DNA of 64,000 bases from Aquarana catesbeiana (GCF_042186555.1 NC_133326.1:438214846-438278845); one strand, 5' to 3'; positions 10,607 through 22,290 are shown, numbered from the stretch's first letter. Translations and numbers: made by a program. The notes: generated by a model from the sequence alone, not told the origin.

Positions 10607-11677
10607 CAGTATCTCACAAAAGTGAGTACACCCCTCACATTTTTTTAAATATTTTATTATATCTTTTCATGTGACAACACTGAAGAAATTACACTTTGCT
10701 ACAATGTAAATTAGTGGGTGTACAGCTTGTATAACAGTGTAAATTTGCTGTCCCCTGAAAATAACTCAACACGTAGCCATTAATGTCTAAACCACTGGCA
10801 ACAAAATGAGTACACCCCTAAGTGAAAATGTCCAAATTGGGACCAATTATCCATTTTCCCTCCCTGGTGTCATGTGACTCGTTAGTGTTACAAGGTCTCA
10901 GGTGTGAATGAGGAGCAGCGTCAAGCAACCAGGTGAGGAGTACAAAGACAAGTGTGTCTTGCCTACAGTCAAGCATGGTGGTGGGAGTGTCATGGTCTGG
11001 GGCTGCATCAGTGCTGCCGGCACTTGGGAGCTACAGTATATTGAGGGAACCATGAATTCCAACATGTGCTGTGACATACTGAAGCAGAGCATGATCCCCT
11101 TCCTTTGGAGACTGGGCCGCAGGACAGTGCTCCAACATGATAATGACCCCAAACACACCTCCAAGACGACCACTCCTTGATAAAGAAGCTCAGGGTAAAG
11201 GTGATGGACTGGCCAAGCATGTCTCCAGACCTAAACCCTAATGAGCATCTGCGGGGCATCCTCAAATGGAAAGTGGAGGAGCACAAGGTCTCTAACATCC
11301 ACCAGCTCCGTGATATTGTCATGGAGGAGTGGAAGAGAACTCCATTGGCATCCTGTGAAGCTCTGGTGAACTCCATGCCCAAGAGGGTTAAGGCAGTGCT
11401 GGAAAATAGTGGTGGCCACACAAAATATTGACACTTTGGCACCCAATTTGGACATAATCACTTAGGGGTGTACTCACTTTTGTTGCCAGTGGTTTAGACA
11501 TTAATGGCTGTGTGTTAAGTTATTTTTAGGGAACAGCAAATTTACACTGTTATACAAGCTGTACACTCACTACTTTACATTTTAGCAAAGTGTCATTTCT
11601 TCAGGGTTGTCACATGAAAAGATATAATAAAATATTTACAAAAATGTGAGGGGTGTACTCACTTTTGTGAGATACTG
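10607..11677 (+). mobile_element. Tc1-like transposon T1, internally deleted
   Basis: Inverted terminal repeats of about 218 bp (10607-10824 and 11459-11677) begin CAGTATCTCACAAAAGTGAG and are flanked by TA at 10605-10606 and 11678-11679, as expected for Tc1/mariner. Only the C-terminal transposase half lies between them. At ~1.07 kb it is shorter than the usual ~1.6 kb. It was inserted into L1 copy 2. Confidence 0.95.
10908..11431 (+). pseudogene. Tc1 transposase C-terminal half, frameshifted
   Basis: Readable blocks are VLPTVKHGGGSVMVWGCIS, LQHDNDPKHTSK (second catalytic Asp) and DLNPNEHLRGILK (the DD34E Glu). A frameshift near 11178 divides it into 10908-11180 and 11177-11431. The N-terminal DNA-binding region and first catalytic Asp are deleted. 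Tc1 transposase cuts and pastes DNA at TA sites. This remnant cannot. Confidence 0.92.
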
Positions 11678-11679
11678 TA

Positions 11680-12018
11680 GGCGTGCACATATTCACGTTG
11701 TAGGCCCTATTAGAGGATGTAATTTTAACGTGCATGGTAAGGCCTCAAAACACCATGGTGCTCCAGAAAGTGGAACCTTACTTTGAGCTTGTTGGAGTTG
11801 GGACCAGAGTTTGTTGTCTTGGTGGCGGCACCAATCGATAAGTCTGCCTAAATAAGTCACTTGGTAATATTTATGGACATCTGGGACTGCCAATCCTCCA
11901 TATTGCTTAGGGAACGACAGCTGGCGACAGTCAAGTCAGAGACATTTATGTGCCCAAATAAAGTTGATGAATAAAGAGTGAACCTGTCTGAAATAGAGCA
12001 GGGGATATCACTATAGGC
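11680..12018 (-). pseudogene. L1 copy 2 ORF2, post-RT segment
   Basis: The minus-strand frame 11893-11693 reads VPDVHKYYQVTYLGRLIDWCRHQDNKLWSQ, a piece of L1 ORF2 downstream of the polymerase. It joins the RT part across the hAT-like MITE at 12019-12152. The element is broken here only by small lesions and the insertions. Confidence 0.7.
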
Positions 12019-12152
12019 CAGTGATGGCGAACTTTGGCACCCCAGATGTTTTGGAACTACATACCATGATGCTCAACTATACTGCAGAGTGCATGAGCAT
12101 CATGGGAAATGTAGTTCCAAAACGTCTGGGGTGCCAAGGTTCGCCATCACTG
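12019..12152. mobile_element. hAT-like MITE with 8-bp TSD
   Basis: Perfect 14-bp terminal inverted repeats (CAGTGATGGCGAAC and its complement) extend imperfectly to over 40 bp, so the 134-bp element can fold on itself. It is flanked by CTATAGGC at 12011-12018 and 12153-12160. An 8-bp TSD and a CAG-type end fit the hAT superfamily. It has no coding capacity. Confidence 0.93.
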
Positions 12153-12154
12153 CT

Positions 12155-13062
12155 ATAGGCAATGCTTGGAAAAGGTATAAAAATTTTGGTAAGATGCTAA
12201 TTTTTATTATGTTGCAGCGTCCAAACATAATCCGTGTAATCTTCGATGCCATTCATCTAGCAAGGTGCGTGTCCTACTCAGAAGTGGGGGAAAATTAAGA
12301 TCAAAGGTGCAAAACAGCTTGGAGGTGATATATGTACCCAGATATTTCAAGGAAGACTCCTGAAGAATGGGTTTGGGAATCTCCACCCCCATTGCTAAGT
12401 TGATTTTTAGGTTGGACAGTGTTCCGTACAGGTCAAATTCACAAAGCAGGTCAGGAAGGGATACCGATGGATTGGTCAAGGAAAAGAGCATATCATCGGC
12501 GTACGCAGATACCTTCCGTTGATTATCTCCAACATACAGGCCCTTGATATCCGGATTTAAACAAATCTTACAGAGGAAAGGTTCAAGTGATAGGGCAAAA
12601 AGGAGAGGGGATAAGGGACACTCCTGTCTTGTCCTATTAGTAATTGAGAATGGTTGGAAAAGAACTCCATTGGCCTTAACTTGTGTTGTCGAGTTTGACT
12701 ATCTTGGCGATCAAATTAAGCATGGTGTTCCCAAGTCCCACGTGCTGTAAGACCGAGAACATAAACTTCCAGTTCACCCGGCCAAACGCTTTCTCAGCGT
12801 CTGAACCCAGGAACACACATGGCGTGTGGGTCTTATTGGCCACATGGATCAGGTTAAGAACCTTAACTGTATTATCTCGCGCTTCACGGGTCGGGATGAA
12901 CCCAACTTGATCCAGATGTACTAATTGTGGTAAATGATGCTGAAGTCGGAAGGCCAAAATTTTTGTACCCAACTTAAAATCAACATTTAGCAGGGGTTTT
13001 GGTCTATAACTACCACAAGACATTGAGTCTTTGCCTTCTTTAGGGATAACAGAAATGTGAAG
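12155..13062 (-). pseudogene. L1 copy 2 reverse transcriptase, broken
   Basis: The RT begins at ISVIPKEGKD and CGSYRPKPLLNVDFKLGTK near 13055-12990. Next come QVGFIPTREARDN and DAEKAFGRVNW, where the usual ...AFDRV is changed to AFGRV. The polymerase box YADD is intact at 12503-12492. MLFSLTNPSVSLPDLL follows. Between the AFGRV block and YADD the frame is shifted. The upstream end is cut by the fold-back repeat at 13064. Confidence 0.88.
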
Positions 13063-13063
13063 A

Positions 13064-13690
13064 GTGAAAAAAGCTGCGCTAAACCCAAAAAAAGTGAAAA
13101 ACAAAAAACAAAAGCAGCTGACACACAAACAAACCAAGTCCACAGAGAATTAAAATATAAAGTGCAGCGCTAGAAATATCTAACATGTACTGATAAACAT
13201 GTAAATAAAGCAATATAAATGCACATTTAAATGCTGAAAGTGACAAATTGTGATCAAATGTCTTTAAGTGAAATATGGAACAGCAAATCCTAAAAGTCCA
13301 TATTGGGGAACTAGTGAAGCAATAACTCCTCCAATTTGAAGGCAACAGTAGACACCGGAAGGCGTGTGGATGTTCAATAAAAATAAATGGGTACCCTTAC
13401 CGGATCCGTAGGACGCACATACCTTATAGCAGTGCGTCAAAAAAGCATAGGGAAGATCTCCCGTAGTGTCCAACCGGACGGTATCTTGTGGGCCCCAGGC
13501 ACCAATGGATGGTGGTAGTCACAGGCGGAAGTTGAACGGCTGTCAATCACGTTCTCCTCTGCTGCTTCTTTATTCCAGTAACGTCTCCTAGACGGAAATG
13601 GAATGTGTGCATCCTACGGATCCGGTAAGGGTACCCATTTATTTTTATTGAACATCCACACGCCTTCCGGTGTCTACTGTTGCGGGGGGG
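13064..13690. repeat. Fold-back repeat in L1 copy 2
   Basis: Positions 13343-13420 and 13605-13682 are inverted copies of about 78 bp (CCGGAAGGCGTGTGGATGTT and complement). The left side (13064-13170) has poly-A-rich sequence and a GTGCAGCGCTAG block like other unresolved repeats here. The element separates the L1 RT from upstream L1 sequence. No TSD was identified, so its limits are approximate. Confidence 0.72.
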
Positions 13691-14829
13691 AAGCGAGAGA
13701 AGCAAGGAACGGCAGGAACCTGTTATAAGGAAAGGAGTCACCGGCCAAAACCAACAGCAGAACAAATGGTATAACTGTAGTAAAATCAGACAACTTGCTT
13801 GTGTGTAAAATATATTGATAAAATAAAGCAAAAAGGTTGTGTGCAGCCTGGGTAGAGCTATATCTACTGTAACAAAACCACACAGGATATGAATGGCTGA
13901 CACCCCCCCCTCGCCAATTTCCAGAGAGCAAAATGATATATACAGGCAGTGACACCCCTGAGCAGCTGTATGTGATTGTCAGGTCTAACTATTTAAGAGA
14001 GACCTAATACGATAGGATGTGGCAATGTATGGAATCTGAGGCAATACGCCCAAAGCCACATAAGCTTCCAAGGGGATACAGCTTCCTCTCCATGACAGGG
14101 GCAATCAACTGTCCATACGAAAGAGATAATGGAAGTACAGTAACAGTAGAGCAACATGCTATCAGGAAACATTCATCAAAGGAGTCCCCCATGAGGCGTG
14201 GGGCCCCCCATCCCCCCCACCCAAAGGGCTAAGGAGGAAGGGGACCCCCCACCCGGCAGGAAGAGTTCAAGGGGGAGTTCTATGAAGCCCATCATTAAAA
14301 TAAACTCTGCCTTAAAACATTGTATGGCATAACTTAACAGGTAATTGAGGAGGAGATCTAAGTCTACAGAAAATGCATAACATTCTCATATGACATATAA
14401 TGACATAGAAGTATAGTGTAAAACATTAAGGCACAAAGTCCTCCTGAAAGAGAAAAATAACATCAATCTGGATATAAAAAAAAGTGCCCTGGAAATAGGA
14501 GGAAGGTAGAATGGCAGGGGAGTATCTTCCTTCAACTGGAGAAAGAAAGTCTAGCTGCCCGCCTGTAACAAAACTAACAAAACAAAAAAAAAATTAAGGA
14601 GCAAGGCCCTTCTGTAAGAAAGCAGGTCAGTCTGCAAGGCTTCCATGTTAACCCCTAAAGGCAGCAGGAGATCTCAGTCATAAGTTTTACAGACCAGGTG
14701 ACATCACGCAGTTGGCCTGGGTCTGTGGGTTTAGGTACCATTGTTCTGTGTATCCTGTTGAACTCAAAGTTAATAGCTATATAAGTACCTGAAATAAATA
14801 CATAAATAAATAATAGGAGGGGAGTTATC
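13691..14829. other. Unassigned sequence inside L1 copy 2
   Basis: No RT, endonuclease or transposase motif was recognised on either strand. It lies between the fold-back repeat and the L1 ORF1-like region, where L1 endonuclease would be expected. It may be an old insertion or a strongly decayed part of the LINE. C-rich runs are seen at 13902-13909 and near 14200-14260. Confidence 0.45.
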
Positions 14830-15420
14830 CAGTACCCTACGCAGGATTGCCATTTCTGTGTCCAGCAGGTTCTCTGCACCTGTGGCTTTTAGGAGATCTC
14901 AGAGCCACAGGTTGTTGCAGCAGCTCCAGTCCTCTAGGTCTTCTAGATGGAGTTGTAAGCTCACTGTGGTGTACACATGGGAGTCTTGTGTAGCCTACAG
15001 GGCCTTCACCCTTTTCTCCAGCTCTGCAAGAGATGATTCCCCAGTAGTCAATCGCTCCGACAGGGACTGCACTTCAGATTTAACATTGTGGAGCTCCTAG
15101 CGCTGTGTATCCTCCAGCCGGAGAATAGGGGCTTTGATATCTTCTTTAGTAGAAAGGGTTTGAATGAGTGCCTGGAGAGAGCATCCCAGTAAGCTGCGGG
15201 GAGCCGTGGATATTGGAGTGTGGAGCTTCAGGAGCCTCCGAGAAGGTGTCTGAGGTTGTAGAGAGACTGATGGCTCCTGCGTGCCAAGAGCTGCGTGGTT
15301 CTGCCATCTTGCTACCGGGGGAGGCCCCTCGGGAAGAAACATTAAATTTCTGCTCTTGTTTTGGGTGCAGAGGGTGTCCTGGTGTTAGACTTTGCCTTGC
15401 ATCTTTTTGCATGGCGTGAA
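14830..15420 (-). pseudogene. L1 copy 2 ORF1-like region, broken
   Basis: On the minus strand the frame starts MQKDARQSLTPGHPLHPKQE near 15415 and includes SKMAEPRSSWHA. Downstream sequence includes LLDTEMAILRR near 14870, which has heptad-like spacing consistent with an ORF1 coiled coil. Frames change several times. Support comes from position: directly inside the 5' end of a TSD-bounded LINE. Confidence 0.6.
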
Positions 15421-15525
15421 CATTTAGCAAAATAAGCCAAGATAGGCAAGGGAAGGCCAGGAGCTCACACACCACGTGTCTCTACCCGGCAATGTCCAGA
15501 CCGTGCCCCCTAGCAGCTTGTATTT

Positions 15526-16105
15526 ATTAATATATTTTTTATTGTACCAGATATATACATTTTATATGTGTTTGTATATTGTTTCAAATTTTAGGTACGT
15601 CAATGACATTTTAGTATTGGTGTATAATATAGCAGTTTAATAGCAGTTAGGTCACATAGGTGTTATAATCCAGTGGTGTATTAAAAAAAAAAAAAAAAGA
15701 TGGCGCAAGGGAGTATCGTTGTATTAAATGGGAAGCTAAGTTATATAAGGAGGCGGAGTGGTTACATTTCATGAAATCACTTCCGCCAACGTCACTTCCA
15801 GTATGTGGAGCGCAGGCCAGAAGTTGCAGGAGCCAGGCGCCATCTTGGAAGTTGTATTGAGGATAACCTATAACATGTTTTTATTGCTGCCACAGATTTT
15901 ATTATAAATGTAAGCGTGCATTTGGGAGATTTGTTTAATTTTAATAAAGATACCTCTTTTTGTTGTTTGGGGCTCATGAATGAACAGAGGATAAGAGGGC
16001 ACAACTTGGGGATCTTGATGGCTGCTTGTGAGGAAGTTTATACCTATGCCTGTATAGATCCACTTCTTGTGTAAAAGGGGTCAATAACATTTGATGAGTG
16101 TATAG
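15526..16105. other. Unassigned AT-rich flank
   Basis: Genomic sequence continuing beyond the right TSD of L1 copy 2. It contains a 17-base A run near 15679-15695, but no gene or transposon domain was recognised. A short GC-richer stretch (about 15780-15850) resembles the CpG-bearing ends of some repeats. Confidence 0.4.
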
Positions 16106-16305
16106 TACAGTAAAACCTTGGATTGCGAGCATAATTTGTTAGGGAAACATGCTTGTAATCCAAAGCACTCGTACATCAAAGCAAATTTCCCCATAAGAAA
16201 TAATGGAAGCTCAGATGATTCTTTGCACAACCACAAAAAAAAAGTGTCAATAGGGAATGCATAAAGCAGAATCCAACAGGAGCTATGGAGTATAAAAGAG
16301 ATAAG

Positions 16306-16660
16306 AGGCGCCTCCTAGGTGTAGAAATATGGTTACATTTAATGAAGGTACAACATTTAGCAACTCACGTGGTTGATGATTAAAATAGGCACATCTAAGT
16401 ATGCAGGCATTCAGGGTAAAGCTGTCCACATAGACCGCCCGTCGCCATCAAAGTCACCTCTCTATGTTGTACTCCACAAGCGCTTCAGGCCTCACTTTTA
16501 GATCGCTGTACTGCAGGATAGTCTTCCCAGTCATGATTGCAGACTGACAGCGGTAAGAGCCGGCGGTGCAGAGGACGGTCTATGTAGACAGCTTTACCCC
16601 GGATGCTTGTTGTACCTTCATTAAATGTAACCATTTTGCTACACTTAGAGGCGTCTCTCT
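16306..16660. repeat. Internal inverted repeat in the mariner-like element
   Basis: A ~55-bp segment near 16306-16370 (including GGTTACATTTAATGAAGGTA) recurs inverted near 16604-16660. The arms bracket a ~235-bp spacer. It may be a second insertion or an internal part of the host element. Confidence 0.75.
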
Positions 16661-16814
16661 TACTTGAGCCTGAAAGAAGTTAAATATTAACCCTTTGCTA
16701 GTTAAACTTTTGTTTATAACATTGCGGTTCCTCCGTGTGTCATGGACAGCCCCTCCCACTGAACTCATATCAAATTGTTACAAATCTCACAGAAGTAGTG
16801 GTTGAAGTCAGGCT

Positions 16815-17457
16815 TTAACCACTTGCTGACCAGCCACCGTCGTTATATGGCAGCAAGTCGGCACGCTCCCGCAAATCGCCGGAGGTGTACGTCGGCTCCC
16901 GTAAGGAGCCGTAGCAGGCGCACACCCACTGAATGGCGGGGGAACCGATGCGCGTGGCCGGCGGCCACGATGTCTGCCGCCCTCTTGTGATCGCTGGAAC
17001 GAGAGCCATTACGGGGATCTGTCAATGTAAACAGGCGGATCCCCGTTCTGACAGGGGAGTTAGAGAGAGATCTGCTGTTCCTAGTGATCAGGAACACACG
17101 ATCTCTCTCCTCCTCCAGTAAGCCCTACCTCCATACAGTTAGAAACACTCCCATGGAACACACTTAACCCCTTGATCGCCCCTAGTGTTAACCCCTTCCT
17201 TGCCAGTGACATTTATACAGTAATCAGTGGCTATTGTTTTTTTTTTTTTAATTGTTGCTCTTTTTTTTATAGCGCAAAAAAAAAATGCAGAGGTGATCAA
17301 ATACCACCAAAAGAAAGCTCTATTTGTGGGGGGAAAAAGGCCTTAATTTTGTTTGGGTACAGCATCGCACGACCGCACAATTGTCAGTTAAAGCGACGCA
17401 GTGCCGTATTGCAAAAAATGGCCTGGTCATTAAGTGGGGAAATCTTCAAGTGGTTAA
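16815..17457 (+). repeat. TTAA-flanked dispersed repeat R1
   Basis: It begins TTAACCACTTGCTGACCAGC and ends AAGTGGTTAA, so the ends are short inverted repeats bounded by TTAA. It holds the core shared with R2-R6 (ATACCACCAAAAGAAAGCTC near 17300). It interrupts the mariner-like element and is therefore younger than it. Probably a non-autonomous DNA transposon. Confidence 0.85.
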
Positions 17458-17625
17458 ATTGCACTACTTTAAATCGTACCTTTGTGTCACCGCAGGCTTC
17501 TACACAGTTGCTACTCGTATTGCAAAACATCGCTCCTTTATGAAGTTAAAATTTATTTTAAAAAATTAGCTCATGTTGTAAAACACTCGCAGACCAAGTT
17601 ACTCACAATCCAAGGTTTTACTGTA

Positions 17626-17983
17626 CTATTATTATGCACTGGAAGATGTGGTGGTAAATTGGAGGAGGGGGATGTTTATAAGGATGCACAAACAGTTGGA
17701 AGATGATTGTATCTTTGTGAAATGGTTGTGGACAGTTTTAGCACTGATTGATCATATGCATGAACATTGATCACTTTTGCGCACTAATTACAATATATTT
17801 GTGTTTTACAATATATTACAATATATTTGTGTTTTATATGACTTATATATGCAGATATAGCTGATATAAAGGTTTTTAGAGTGTAGTACTTTTTTGGTTT
17901 ACTTTTTATAAACAGTCATCTATGTAATGACCCCCATTCACCAAGGTTCCCTATCTATGTATACACATTATAGCAGCTACTGT
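17626..17983. other. Unassigned AT-rich spacer
   Basis: No coding or element signature. A block CAATATATTTGTGTTTTA is directly repeated near 17791-17837. Confidence 0.5.
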
Positions 17984-18844
17984 TTAACCACTTCCTGTCC
18001 GCCTCATTGCAGATTGACGTCCGCAGTGTGGCTCTGTTATCCTGACTGTGCATCATATGATGTCCAGCAGGATAAGCCGCGATTGTGTGCCCGCTGGGGT
18101 GCGCAGCGCGGCGATCGGTGGTGCTGTGTATCACTTTGACACACCGCATCTCCGATCATCGTAAAGAGCCTATGACGTAGGCTCTTTACAAAGTGATCAG
18201 CTGTGATCAATCACAGCTGATCACAATGTGTAACCAGGAAGTGCCGGGAAAAGGCCTTTTCTCGGTTCACGCTGACAGGGTGAGCCGATTGGCAGCTCTC
18301 CTATCAGAGGGGGGTCTGTGCTGATAATCAGAGCATTGATTATCAGCACAGCCCCCGTCAGAGGTGCCCATCAGCTGCCAGTTAGTGCCCTTCACAAATG
18401 CCAATTAGTGCCCATCAGTAATGACTGTCAGTACCTCATCAGTGCTGCCTATTAGCGCCCATCAGTGCCATCTATTAGTGCCCACCAGTGCCACCCATCA
18501 GTACCTATCAGTGCCACCTATAAGTGCCCATCAATTTTACATATTAGTGCAGCCTCATCAGAGCCTGTCAGTGAAGGAAAAAAACAAAATTTTATAACAG
18601 AAACAAAGAAAAATGTTTTCTATTTTCAAAAATGTCGGTCTTTATTTTAACAAAAAATAAAAACCCCAGTGGTGCTCAAATACCACCAAAAGAAAGCTCT
18701 ATTTGTGGGAAGAAGATGATAAAAATTTTATTTGAGTACAGCGTTGCATGACCGCGCAATTGTCATTCAAAGTGTGACAGCGCTAAAAGCTGAAAATTGT
18801 CCTGAGCAGGAAGGGGGGAAAGTGCCCTGTATTGAAGCGGTTAA
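17984..18844 (+). repeat. TTAA-flanked dispersed repeat R2 with internal minisatellite
   Basis: TTAA at 17984-17987 and 18841-18844 bound an element that starts TTAACCACTTCCTGTC and ends TTGAAGCGGTTAA. It contains the shared core (near 18679-18709) and, unlike R1, a degenerate array of CAGTGCCACC/CCCATCAGTGCC-type units at about 18365-18560. R3 is a second copy with the same layout, inverted. Confidence 0.85.
18365..18560 (+). repeat. Minisatellite of CCCATCAGTGCCACC-type units
   Basis: About ten degenerate units of roughly 20 bp, variants of CCCATCAGTGCC with short linkers. The same array, inverted, lies in R3 at about 25805-26085, so the array belongs to the repeat family and not to this locus. 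Confidence 0.85.
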
Positions 18845-19449
18845 GGAAACTTTGTGCACATGCATTGTGCAGTACTCCGATGCCCCCAGGTATTGATGTA
18901 CTGCATTATCTAGTCCTAACAAGGAGATCATCCCCCCAGCAAGGGTGAGTAACCAGAGCCAAATGTCAAAGCAAGAACAAGGAACAAACACATTGTAGGA
19001 AACAGCTGAATGTGAAGAGAAGTTGTGAATATTCTATTCCTCACATCCTGGCCTTCCTGCAGGCTGGTCAAGGCTAGCTTCTGGCTCTTACAGTGCCTTG
19101 AAAAAGTATTCATACCCCTTGAAGTTTTTCACATTTTGTCTTGTTACAACCAAAAACGTACATGTATGTTGTTGGGATTTTATGTGATAGACCAACACAA
19201 AGTGGAAAATGATAAATGGTTTTCAAAATCTTTTATAAATAAATATCTGAAAAGTGTGGCATGCATTTATATTCTGCCCCCTTTACTCTGATACCCCTAA
19301 CTAAAATCTAGTGGAACTAATTGCCTTCAGAAATCATGTAATTAGCAAATAGAGTTTACCTGTGTGTGTAATTTAATCTCAGTATAAATACAGTTCTTCT
19401 GTGAAGCCCTCAGAGGTTTGTTAGAGAACCTTAGCAAACAAACAGCATC

Positions 19450-20890
19450 ATGAAGGCCAAGGAACACACCAGACAGGTTAGGGATAAAGTTTTGGAGAAG
19501 TTTAAAGGGGTTGTAAATCCTTGTTTTTTTTTTGTTTTTTTTAAATAACAAACATGTCATACTTACCTCCACTGTGCAGTTCGTTTTGCACACAGCAGCC
19601 CCTCTTCTGGGGTCCCTCAGTGGCGCTGGTGGCTCCTCTCCCCACATCGAGTGTCCACGTTGGAGAAACGCTCTCCTTGGTGGATACCCCATGCGGGCAC
19701 GCTCCCGAGTCCCGCATCTGTGTCCATTGACAAAATGCAGGACTTGGTCCCGCCCCCGGGGCCAATGGCTGCACTGCTATCAATCTATCCATTTTAGGAC
19801 ACAAGACACCAACTAGAGATGGTGTGTTCGTTCCTGGACAGAGGATGACAGCGTTCATGTAAGTAGAACGGGGGGCTGGGGGGCCTACAGCACTACAGAA
19901 GGTTTTTCACCTTAATGCATAGAATGCATTAAGGTGAAAAACCATGAGGGTTTGCAACCCCTTTAAAGCAGGGTTAGGTTATAAAAAAAATATCCCAAGC
20001 TTTGAACATCTCACAAAGCACTGTTCAATCCATCATCTGAAAATGGATGGAATCTATCTAAACTGACAGGAAGGGCAAGGAGAGCATTAATCAGAGAAGT
20101 AGTCAAGAGGCCAATGGTAACTCTGGAGTAGCTGCAGAGATCCACAGCTCATGTGTGAGATTCTGTCCACAGGTCAATTATTAGTCACGCACTCAACAAA
20201 TCTGGCCTTTATGAAAGAGTGGCAAGAAGAAAGCCATTGTTGAATGAAAGCCATAAGAAGTCCTGTTTGCAGTTTGCGAGAAGCCATGTGAGGGACACAG
20301 CACACATGGATGTAGGTGCTGTTTTCAGATGAGACCAAAATTGAACTTTTTGGCGTAAAAGCGAAATGCTATGTGTGGCGGAAAACTAACACTGCACATC
20401 ACCTGAACACACCATCCCCACCGTGAAACGTGGTGGCAGCATCATGTTGTGGGGAAACTTTTCTTCAGCAGGGACAGGGAAGCTGGTTAGAGTTGATGGG
20501 AAGATGGATGCAGCCAAATACAGGGCAATCTTAGAAGAAAACCTGTTAGAGTCTGCAAAAGACTTGAGACTGGGGTGGAGGTTCACCTTCCAGCAGGACA
20601 AGGACCCTTAACATGCAGCCAGAGCTGCAACAGAATGGTTTACATTAAAGCATATTCATGTGTTAGAATGGCCCAGTCAAAGTCTAGACCTAAATCCAAT
20701 TGAGACTGTGGCAAGACTTGAAAATTGCTGTTCACAAACGCTCTCCATCCAATCTGACAGAGCTTGAGCTATTTTGCAAAGAAGAATGGACAAAAATGTC
20801 ACTCTCTAGATGTGCAAAGCTGGTAGAGATACACAAAAAGACTTGCAGCTGTAATTGCAGCGAAAGGTGGTTCTACCAAGTATTGGGGGG
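19450..20890 (+). pseudogene. Tc1 transposase of T2, full length but broken
   Basis: The start MKAKEHTRQVRDKVLEKF (19450) is interrupted by the MITE at 19506. Later blocks include FSDETKIELFG (first catalytic Asp, near 20325-20355), GGSIMLWGNFSSAGTGKL and FTFQQDKDP (second Asp, near 20585). A stop follows directly after DP. SLDLNPIET follows near 20685, with the catalytic Glu in a shifted frame. Many stops mark it as a pseudogene. Confidence 0.9.
19506..19962. mobile_element. TTAA MITE M1, nested in T2
   Basis: The element begins AGGGGTTGTAAA and ends TTTGCAACCCCT, bounded by TTAA at 19502-19505 and 19963-19966. Removing it rejoins the Tc1 gene (GAGAAGTTTAAAGCAGGG). TTAA duplication and short ends fit piggyBac-type elements. 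M3 (54113-54565) is a second copy. A small perfect hairpin around CCTTAATGCAT lies near the right end. Confidence 0.9.
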
Positions 20891-21109
20891 TGCTGAATAC
20901 AAATGTATGATACACTTTTTTCAGATATTTATTTGTAAAAATATTTGAAAACCATTTATCATTTTCCTTCCACTTCACAATTATGTGCCACTTTGTGTTA
21001 GTTTATCAAAAAAATTCCCAATAAAATACATTTACATTTTTGGTTGTAACATGACAAAATGTGGAAAATGTCAAGGGGTATGAATACTTTTTCAAGGCAC
21101 TGTAGTACT

Positions 21110-22290
21110 CTAAAGGGAAACATTTCGGCCCTATCTGTTCTGTTCCAAAGACTTTTTGGCTTCACACACTCTTGGTAAGACCTTTATACAAGGCGTGGCT
21201 CATGTTAATCCCCCAATAAAAATTCTAATGTCTCCCTGAGATCTGATATCTAGTTTGTTCAAAAAACTATCTGAGATATCCCATTGCAGGATTTTGCCAG
21301 TAAAGTGGCTTTTTGGTGGCCTTTACCCCCATAAGGCGTGTTTTTGAGTTGTTGGCCCTTCCTTGTAAAGAACTTTTACTTATCTTACATAGAAGTATGG
21401 AGGTCCTGAGACTTTGCTTCTCAAGGTGGTCTTCCTTTCACCTCAGTAAGGATATTATCCTCCCTTCTCTCTGTCCTGTCCTGAAATGCACCAATGAGAT
21501 TTCACTCTGTTGTCTGGCTATGGTCGGAGCAGTTAGGATTCACCAAGCTGCAACTTCTTTCTTCCATTATAGCTAGTTAGCTAAGACAACTCATTTCCAG
21601 AGCTTATGCCAGGGGTGTCCAAACTACGGCCCTCCAGCTGTTGCGGAACTACACTTCCCATGAGGCATTGTAAAACTCTGACATTCACAGACATGACTAG
21701 GCATGATGGGAGTTGTAGTTCCTTAACAACTGGAGGGCCATAGTTTGGACACCATTAGCTTATGCCCTTAAGAAAAGGGTCCCCCATCTTTTTATCAGGG
21801 CCCATTTCACCAGATCTGTTGGTATTTATTGTGCTTTACCACCAGCTCTTCTGCTCAAAGTTTTTTTATGTGGATTTCCAGGTTTCTGCTAATATAAGCT
21901 TCCACTGCAAAGTGATTCAAGCTGTCATCCTAAAGTTTCAGATCTGTTGACCCTTGTTTCCTTGTGGGCCTGCTTACCATTGTTTGCTATATTGTTGTCT
22001 ACTGCCCGGTTGTACTGCTTGGCTGTGCCCCATAGTCTATAACTACACATCCTGTGTGCTGTATCGTACGATTAAGATAATAGGAATTTTGACTGTCAGT
22101 TTCATACCTTGGAGTATTGGACACGAGTCTCTCCCCTCTATTCTGTTTTCCCCCTATTGCTGAAGTCCCATGGAGTGGGTGGGGTTGAGGGTTCACAGGA
22201 GGGCCTTCCCAGCAAAGCTTTTGCCAGTGTCCAATCACCTGAAGGTATCAGTATATAACCCGTTGTCTATGCTTACGCATGTTTTGTACT
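21110..22290 (+). pseudogene. DIRS fragment D (tyrosine recombinase and 3' end)
   Basis: The frame from 21313 reads TPIRRVFELLALPCKELLLILHR, matching the first-Arg block of copy A (SSARRVSELAALSCKE), then SSFHLSKDIILPSL and LAMVGAVRI. After a MITE at 21609-21756 it continues with LFIRAHFTRSVGIY-like sequence (His-x-x-Arg). The 22000-22290 part may be terminal DIRS sequence but has no motif. Right limit approximate. Confidence 0.75.
21609..21756. mobile_element. hAT-like MITE inside DIRS fragment D
   Basis: Ends CAGGGGTGTCCAAACTACGG and the inverted TAGTTTGGACACC flank a ~148-bp fold-back element. AGCTTATGC is present on both sides (21601-21609 and 21757-21765), giving an 8-bp TSD within one base. 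It resembles the 12019-12152 element only in general build. Confidence 0.85.

Larger units (their letters stand above)
8322..15510 (-). mobile_element. L1-type LINE copy 2 with 15-bp TSD, heavily nested
   Basis: TAGCAGCTTGTATTT is present at 8307-8321 and 15511-15525, bracketing the insertion. A poly-T run just inside the left copy (8318-8341) is the poly-A tail of a minus-strand LINE. Inside, reading right to left, are an ORF1-like start (15420 to about 14830), RT with an intact YADD box, a C-terminal zinc-knuckle-like region and a 3' UTR. An endonuclease was not found. Later insertions within it are a Harbinger-like MITE, a Tc1 element, a hAT-like MITE and a fold-back repeat. Confidence 0.85.
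16108..17623. mobile_element. Mariner-like non-autonomous element, nested
   Basis: The left end CAGTAAAACCTTGGATTGCG is matched by the inverted CAATCCAAGGTTTTACTG at the right, with TA at 16106-16107 and 17624-17625. This fits Tc1/mariner termini. No transposase frame is seen. The interior holds a fold-back repeat (16306-16660) and the TTAA-flanked repeat R1. Confidence 0.88.
19091..21102 (+). mobile_element. Tc1-like transposon T2
   Basis: Ends CAGTGCCTTGAAAAAGTATT and its complement carry ~190-200-bp inverted repeats, flanked by TA at 19089-19090 and 21103-21104. Without the nested MITE it is ~1.55 kb, the normal size for Tc1. Its transposase is broken, so it is a fossil. Confidence 0.95.
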
